The position numbers and the translations under genes are program-made. A stretch of 64,000 nucleotides of DNA from Treponema sp. UBA1747 (GTDB lineage: Bacteria; Spirochaetota; Spirochaetia; Treponematales; Treponemataceae), in the NCBI GenBank assembly GCA_002315375.1, contig DCHR01000013.1, positions 53,187 to 117,186 of the forward strand, read 5' to 3'. A model generated the notes under the pieces. That model was not told the origin of the DNA. It ran no database searches and saw nothing but the letters and a program-made list of their open reading frames with translations. Within the stretch, counting starts at the first letter, position 1, and every line of letters begins with the position of its first letter. Of the stretch, positions 59,901 through 64,000 are shown piece by piece.

Positions 59901-60857
59901 AACCTTGATTCAGAACTTGAAGAAGAAACAGAAGAATCTTCTCTGAACCTTGATTTTACACTCGATGACAATACAGAGGTTGCAGTTTCAGAAACAAAGA
60001 AAGAAGAAAAAACAGAAGAACCTGTATTCTTCCGCGAAATCCCGCGATTCACTGAATCTCCTTCTGCACAATGGGCTCCTGAAGAAGCCTTTACAATTGC
60101 TGCTATTCCTGGAATGCGTTCCTTTGATGAAGAAATGGGTAATACCCAGAATGAAAAAGCATTCCTTTTCCAGGAAGATGAACTTGATGATGATAATGTT
60201 GAAAACTTCGATGTTTTCGCAGATACAGAGGAAACAACAGTTCTTATAAAAGAAGAGAAAACAGAGGCTGTTAATCCATTCGGAAGTTTCTTCGATGATC
60301 CTGCAGATTTGATTCCGGGTGAAACAGAAGTTTCTTCAGAAGAATTAAAAGCTGTAGCAGATGAAAAAGCTTCCGCTTATAAAACACCTGATTCAGCAGT
60401 TGCTGAAAACCCAGTGGCATCAGTTGTTGAAACAGCAGTTGAGGCTTCTGCAGATAAAACAGTTTCAGCTGTAAATGCAGTCGAATCTGTTGTTGAAGAT
60501 TCCGTAAAAGATATTGTATCGGCTGTAATGAATAATGAACCTGTAGCAGAAACTTCTGTTGAAAAGGTTTCTTCGGAAACAAATAAAGTGGAATCTGCAG
60601 CTGTACCTTCAGTTGAAAAAGAAGCTTCTGAAGAAATGAATTCAGAAAACGTTGAGGAATCAGCAGAAACAAGTCAGGTTGAAAACAGCCAGACTGTTCA
60701 GAATGAAAAAACTTCAGAACCTGTTTCTGAAACAATAAATAAAAAGAAATCTCCGGCAGGAATTATTGCAGGTGCTGTTGCAGCACTTCTGCTTTCTGCA
60801 GGAGCAGTTCTTGGAATAAAGAAAAGAAAAAACCGTAAACCGGAAGAAGGAAAATAA
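56922..60857 (+). CDS. Giant envelope protein: barrel-like, transglutaminase-like, TPR, acidic region and C-terminal anchor (envelope cluster gene 2)
   Basis: The 1311-residue protein has a basic signal sequence (KKTAVTAGAVLVLGTTKLNAS), a beta-rich N-terminal region to about 205, and a domain homologous to gene 1. The transglutaminase-like core has Cys425 (GGDCDDLS), His451 (PGHIYMAF) and Glu487 (WMPLEVT). TPR helices lie at about 565-690. Residues about 710-1270 are highly acidic and repetitive (EKEVAQKEPE, VPVETE). The C-terminus is KKKSPAGIIAGAVAALLLSAG followed by KKRKNRK, a membrane anchor with a basic tail. It may span the periplasm between inner membrane and outer membrane. No known family covers the whole. 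It starts 25 bases after gene 1. Confidence 0.78.
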   Translation: MAKNKKKAKKGSSNSVKKTAVTAGAVLVLGTTKLNASPQFLVGLYGNVSVPFGSLFTKSLNEKNQIPYGFGGTGRFIFRPYPVLDVFAETTYNQFFTPLNTLKMDSNGDTQMVPFNPSQLSFSAGAGYNIPLSERFSLNASMKAGVSLINDGNNMNPTMTVGASVGFTYKIHPVVSAGMNVSGEFNGPELIPVTASPGITININEIFNKQTNLHCEVVEQDPVFPVLYSWYENNPFGVVRIANLEDATIKNIKVSFYQPQYMNNPNLCAEMDELGVEEYFDADLTAFFNERMLELTELTDTQSIVSVEYTYLGQKRKKDFPVVIPVYDRNSMNWADDRRAASFVSSKDPAAMWFSKYVTSIVRDNVRSGVPQNIQYAMGIFETLDQFGINYVIDPSSAYADNIGGESVDFLQFPYQTLTYRGGDCDDLSILVCSLFEAVGIKSAFITVPGHIYMAFDTGLTEDEAYEKFADPSQVIFRDGKVWMPLEVTISDEGFMKAWRVGAREWNVADAQDAAAIFPMEDSWKIYRPVSVPSAEANFDMPDKKIVAKLFEHRIDEWVMREIQPAVEAYRTMLAENYDQALQNNLGVLYSRYGLFAEAEKEFKGLRKQGYIPAVVNTANIYFAKQSFNKALASYKAVLREDPLNDYAVLGIARSQWELGNYRESDKYYDQLKEMNPELASEYSYLSSFVETKGRAFNLADRLDTLPWDEQKTEAEKIEEEEVTEVETVDAEKIIQESQFNNEPDPEQELKPLDLTDANRFEMDYIREPEKRVAALEVKKEEEEEEEARLENEKDIPLEPEAKEIEKTAEVEIVLKEPDAEEKNDISVETEVALAEPETEEKTIDVPVETENALAESKVEVKESDISVKTEIAQTKVEPEAEEKIDVSSEKEVAQKEPEVEEKTTDVPVEKEVAQKEPEIETKIAELEPVTETKSLWEGDIPDFLFADIRNLEPDFLVQEDEEEPSDERTEVAKSEMSDSSTKKLAAASEENENLDSELEEETEESSLNLDFTLDDNTEVAVSETKKEEKTEEPVFFREIPRFTESPSAQWAPEEAFTIAAIPGMRSFDEEMGNTQNEKAFLFQEDELDDDNVENFDVFADTEETTVLIKEEKTEAVNPFGSFFDDPADLIPGETEVSSEELKAVADEKASAYKTPDSAVAENPVASVVETAVEASADKTVSAVNAVESVVEDSVKDIVSAVMNNEPVAETSVEKVSSETNKVESAAVPSVEKEASEEMNSENVEESAETSQVENSQTVQNEKTSEPVSETINKKKSPAGIIAGAVAALLLSAGAVLGIKKRKNRKPEEGK

Positions 60858-60860
60858 TAT

Positions 60861-63800
60861 ATGAAAAAGACTGTTAAAATTTTTGGAGTAATTTTTACAT
60901 CTCTATTACTTCTTGGCCTTACAGCCTGTAATAACTGGATGACAGGAAATCTTTTCTCATCAATTGAAAAAGAAATCGAAGTTGCATCTGCAGAAAACAA
61001 GGATGTGTACGTTCGATACGCAGATACCAGTTTTGGTGAAATTAACGCCAAAAGTGATTATGCAAAATATGATGAAAAGGAAAAGACATTCCCTGCAAAA
61101 ATTGAACATAGCTTTACAGTTTCTGCGACTCCGGGTACTTCTTATGCCTTCGTAAAATGGGCAGCTTTTTCATCTCTTGATGTAAACCCAAAAAAGAACC
61201 TTACAAGTTTGATTTTTGATTCTGGTGATGAAAGTTATGCATTAAATTATCTTCCGAAAGAACTTCCTGCTGAGATTGTTTCTTTTGAAAATATCGAAAT
61301 AAGTGATGATGGCGAAAGTTCAACAGCAGAGTGTAAAGTAATTCTTGCTCTGGATGATGAAAAAACTTTAACTGATAAGGGGTTGGGACAGTATTACAAT
61401 CCGGACGCCAGAATTTACGTTATGCCTGTTGTGGCAAAACGTGCTGAACTCAGCCGCTATACATATCCAAGAAACGAATCAGAAACCGTTTACGTACGAA
61501 ACCAGCGTGTTGCCCTTGCTTTCAAAAAGAATATGGACTTTGGAAGTTTCGTTCAGCTTAAAGAAGAATACAAAGAATTTACCGACCAGGGAATTTATTT
61601 CAGAACCAATGAAGACGGCACAAAAGAATATTTCTATGACTGGGACAGGGATTTAATCAAGATTGTTGTTAATGACTCAAACGGAAATCCTGTAGATGAA
61701 GACGCAGCCTATGCATATTTCTCTCTTCCAGAACCAGACAGCGATGATCCTAAAAAAATCGTTATTTCTCCAAACCTTGAAAATAAGCTTCCGAAATATG
61801 CTGAAATTATCATTACAATTTCAAAATATGTAAAAGACTCTGACGGTTTTTACCTGACTACAGCAATTGAATATACATACAGTGTAGGTCAGTTCGAAGA
61901 TAACGGTGCTCCAACATTTATTCTGCTTTCCGGCGGTGTCCCTGATGTGGCAGATTCAGATAACCTTACAGATAAAAAAGACAGAGAAAATTCATGGTCT
62001 GATTTTAATGGTTATGCTGACAAAGACGGTTCTGTTACAAACCAGATTCCTGATGACTCAACAAATGTTGATGACTGGGAAAACGATGAAATAAATACTC
62101 CGTTCTCAAACCGTATCAGTAAAAGTATTGATATGCTGGTAAAAATCGTTGACCAGATTAAACCTGGTGAATTGAACAACAACGCTACAGACCAGGATAT
62201 CAAGAGCTTTGCTGTCCGTGCAAGACACCTTGTACATGCAGACGGTACTCCTGGAACCGGAAAACTTTACGAAACAGATGAGTCATATAACTTTGATTCA
62301 TTGCGTTACAGTAACGGTTCTAAAGGTTTTGAAATTGATGAACCAGGAAACAAATATAAAACACCAGAAGACGGATATGCATTCCCATTCTATCTTCCGG
62401 AAGACATTCCTGATGGTCTTATTAAGATTGAAGTTTATGCTGTCGACATTACAGGAAACTCAGGTGAATCTGAACCTTTCGCAATGTACGTAGTTAAGGA
62501 TACTCAGGCTCCTGCTCTTGAAAGTCAGGCTGACCGAATCCTTTCTGCTAGTACAAATACATTGATCAACTGGTTTAACTCAACAACAATTCAGAAGCTC
62601 GCCTTTAGAGTTGATGCTGCAAATCCAATTGTTGATACAACAAAAATAGAAGAAGAAATCAGAGATGTTCACAGCAAGTTCATGAACAGCGATGCCAAAC
62701 TTTACTGGAAATTCGGTTCGTCTGAAGAACAGCTGGGAAGTTATCAGGAAATCGATAACACCGGAAATATTTCTTACGACATGTCGCAGCTTATTTCTGC
62801 TATCAAGGATCAGGGGGCAATGACCTTCTATTCACAGATCCGCGATAACATGGGAAATGAATCATCGGTAACTCAGATTCCATTGAAAATCTATTTTGAT
62901 ACTGTAGAACCGGAAGAAGCTGAAATTATTGCGCCGGGAGAAGGTTCAAAAATTTATCCTTATGCAAGCGGCGTAACAGGCGGTTCAAGCGGAATTTATT
63001 ATACTAAAGATTCTGAACTTAAACTGAACCTGATGGCCACAGATTCAGGCTTTGCTGGAACTACAGAAACCTCATCTGGTGTAGCAGGCTTCCTGGTTCC
63101 GGAAACAGAATATTCTGCAGAAGCTCTTGCTGAAGCACTGACTATTGAAGATGGAAAATTAAAAGACATGGTTCCTGCAGTTGAAGGAAAAGTTGAACAA
63201 ACCTTTACAGCAGGTGAAACACCAAACGATTCAAAACAGGATCACTATATTTATACAGTTGATAATGCTTTGAATGCTTCAAAGAAATATACAAAAATCA
63301 GCGTTATTCAGGATACAACTGGTCCAGGAATTATTCTTGCAGATAAAGCTTCATATACTTATAACAAGAATACAAATCTTTATAAGGCAAAAGCAGAACT
63401 CGAAGAATGGGAATGTGCTCCTGGTGAAAAGGGTTCTGTAAAAGGCTTCTCTAAAGGAAATTACTATTATAACGCTTCTGAAACAGACTTCCCGTTTGCA
63501 GTAACTCTGAAAAATGAATGCGGAGAATTTGATTCAGGTGCATTTATGTTCAGTGTCCGCAAAAATAATAAGAATGGAACTGAAGTTGCTTCAGGTTCAA
63601 CTCTCGGTGATATTACACTTTCAGAAGGTTCTTATGTCATTGTTGCATACGATAACCTGGGAAATGAAACTGTATCTCCACTGTTTAAAGTTGTTCAGGA
63701 TACATCAGCTCCAGTATTGAACAGCAGTGCCTTCAAGATTCACGGACGCAAATTCGGCCTCAGCGAATACAACACTGTTACTACAAACTACAGGACAGTT

Positions 63801-64000
63801 AATCTTTCATTTGATGCAAAAGACATCGAAGGAAAGAACACAGGTATCAGAAAACTTATTCTTAAGGGAGCAAACTTCAAGGGAACAAAAGCAGCTCCGA
63901 TTATTGTAAAAGCAGGGGAAACAACTCTTACAGCAGCAGCCGATTACATTATTGAAGCAGCAGAAAAAGAAGAAGATGAATCATACATCATATTCGTTGA
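60861..64000 (+). CDS. Very large surface-type lipoprotein, 3' end outside the window (envelope cluster gene 3)
   Basis: An open frame of over 1046 codons runs from an ATG at 60861 (AAGGA nearby) to the window edge. The lipobox LGLTAC places the lipidated Cys at residue 23. An early stretch, FTVSATPGTSYAFVKWAAF, resembles bacterial InlB-B-type repeat domains. Later regions are rich in beta strands with phrases such as VYAVDITGNSGESEP, SQIRDNMGNESSVTQIP and VIVAYDNLGNETVSPLF, recurring Ig-like units of the form Dx(x)GN with xxD(T)xxP linkers (DTQAPALES, DTVEPEEAE, DTTGPGIIL, DTSAPVLNS). It starts three bases after the gene 2 stop, so it is in the same operon. It is probably an outer-membrane lipoprotein adhesin or scaffold. 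Confidence 0.85.
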   Translation, partial: MKKTVKIFGVIFTSLLLLGLTACNNWMTGNLFSSIEKEIEVASAENKDVYVRYADTSFGEINAKSDYAKYDEKEKTFPAKIEHSFTVSATPGTSYAFVKWAAFSSLDVNPKKNLTSLIFDSGDESYALNYLPKELPAEIVSFENIEISDDGESSTAECKVILALDDEKTLTDKGLGQYYNPDARIYVMPVVAKRAELSRYTYPRNESETVYVRNQRVALAFKKNMDFGSFVQLKEEYKEFTDQGIYFRTNEDGTKEYFYDWDRDLIKIVVNDSNGNPVDEDAAYAYFSLPEPDSDDPKKIVISPNLENKLPKYAEIIITISKYVKDSDGFYLTTAIEYTYSVGQFEDNGAPTFILLSGGVPDVADSDNLTDKKDRENSWSDFNGYADKDGSVTNQIPDDSTNVDDWENDEINTPFSNRISKSIDMLVKIVDQIKPGELNNNATDQDIKSFAVRARHLVHADGTPGTGKLYETDESYNFDSLRYSNGSKGFEIDEPGNKYKTPEDGYAFPFYLPEDIPDGLIKIEVYAVDITGNSGESEPFAMYVVKDTQAPALESQADRILSASTNTLINWFNSTTIQKLAFRVDAANPIVDTTKIEEEIRDVHSKFMNSDAKLYWKFGSSEEQLGSYQEIDNTGNISYDMSQLISAIKDQGAMTFYSQIRDNMGNESSVTQIPLKIYFDTVEPEEAEIIAPGEGSKIYPYASGVTGGSSGIYYTKDSELKLNLMATDSGFAGTTETSSGVAGFLVPETEYSAEALAEALTIEDGKLKDMVPAVEGKVEQTFTAGETPNDSKQDHYIYTVDNALNASKKYTKISVIQDTTGPGIILADKASYTYNKNTNLYKAKAELEEWECAPGEKGSVKGFSKGNYYYNASETDFPFAVTLKNECGEFDSGAFMFSVRKNNKNGTEVASGSTLGDITLSEGSYVIVAYDNLGNETVSPLFKVVQDTSAPVLNSSAFKIHGRKFGLSEYNTVTTNYRTVNLSFDAKDIEGKNTGIRKLILKGANFKGTKAAPIIVKAGETTLTAAADYIIEAAEKEEDESYIIFV

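Noticed and set aside
59170..60735. Minus-strand open frames within the giant envelope gene
   Set aside because: They are long only because the acidic repeat codons lack antisense stops; composition is Leu/Gln/Phe-rich and they have no ribosome-binding sites.
60700..60857. Sortase signal at the C-terminus of the giant envelope protein
   Set aside because: The hydrophobic segment and basic tail are there, but no LPXTG-like motif precedes them, and a spirochaete would not be expected to use sortase anchoring.

Overview
The window looks like chromosome from a spirochaete, most likely a gut- or rumen-type Treponema. The signs are low GC, many lipoproteins and Glu-rich envelope proteins, a six-TM-type chemotaxis receptor, several long proteins that look spirochaete-specific, and enzyme fusions (HisA-HisI-HisE, AroD-AroE). 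The genus call is inference from gene content; no rRNA is present. I see no phage, insertion sequence or CRISPR array.

Layout. 1-4.9 kb, minus strand: the 5' part of uppP, then a carbohydrate ABC importer (binding protein and two permeases, no ATPase) with a TIM-barrel sugar isomerase. 4.9-9.3 kb: uvrB, an ArsB/NhaD-type transporter and a membrane protein, separated by GC-rich hairpin elements. 9.3-13.7 kb: a marR gene divergent from a BMP-type (nucleoside-like) ABC importer, with a clear promoter and operator between them. 13.7-20 kb: an esterase-fold protein lacking catalytic residues, a U32 protein, a two-TM sensor-like protein with an acidic repeat tail, and a spirochaetal unknown. 20-29.6 kb: a long plus-strand run of hisA-IE, hisD, def, fmt, a PASTA protein, aroDE, rpiA and an rluA-type pseudouridine synthase. 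29.5-32.7 kb, minus: hslO, sir2 and a double-flavodoxin oxidoreductase. 32.7-38.9 kb: era, a chemotaxis receptor, an EF-hand membrane protein and an AEC transporter. 38.9-50.6 kb: tRNA-Thr(CGT) followed at once by an orphan DNA methyltransferase, then a long-chain acyl-CoA synthetase, purD, an M20 peptidase, an XRE-cupin regulator, a vWA protein, a FabG-like reductase, a PHP phosphatase and a TIGR02757 protein. 50.6-54.7 kb: two tandem paralogous lipoproteins and metY. 54.9-64 kb: an envelope cluster of two paralogous transglutaminase-like/TPR proteins and a very large lipoprotein that runs off the window.

Two themes stand out. First, many genes have a TTGAAA/TTGACA-17-TAnnnT promoter whose -10 box ends 6-9 bases before the ATG, with no ribosome-binding site. 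This predicts leaderless mRNAs, while highly expressed lipoproteins and binding proteins have strong AGGAGG sites. Second, the envelope cluster pairs a transglutaminase-like protein that keeps a Cys-His-Glu set with a paralogue that keeps only the Cys. The larger member adds a barrel-like N-terminus, TPRs, a long acidic region and a C-terminal membrane anchor. This is the best candidate here for an undescribed system.
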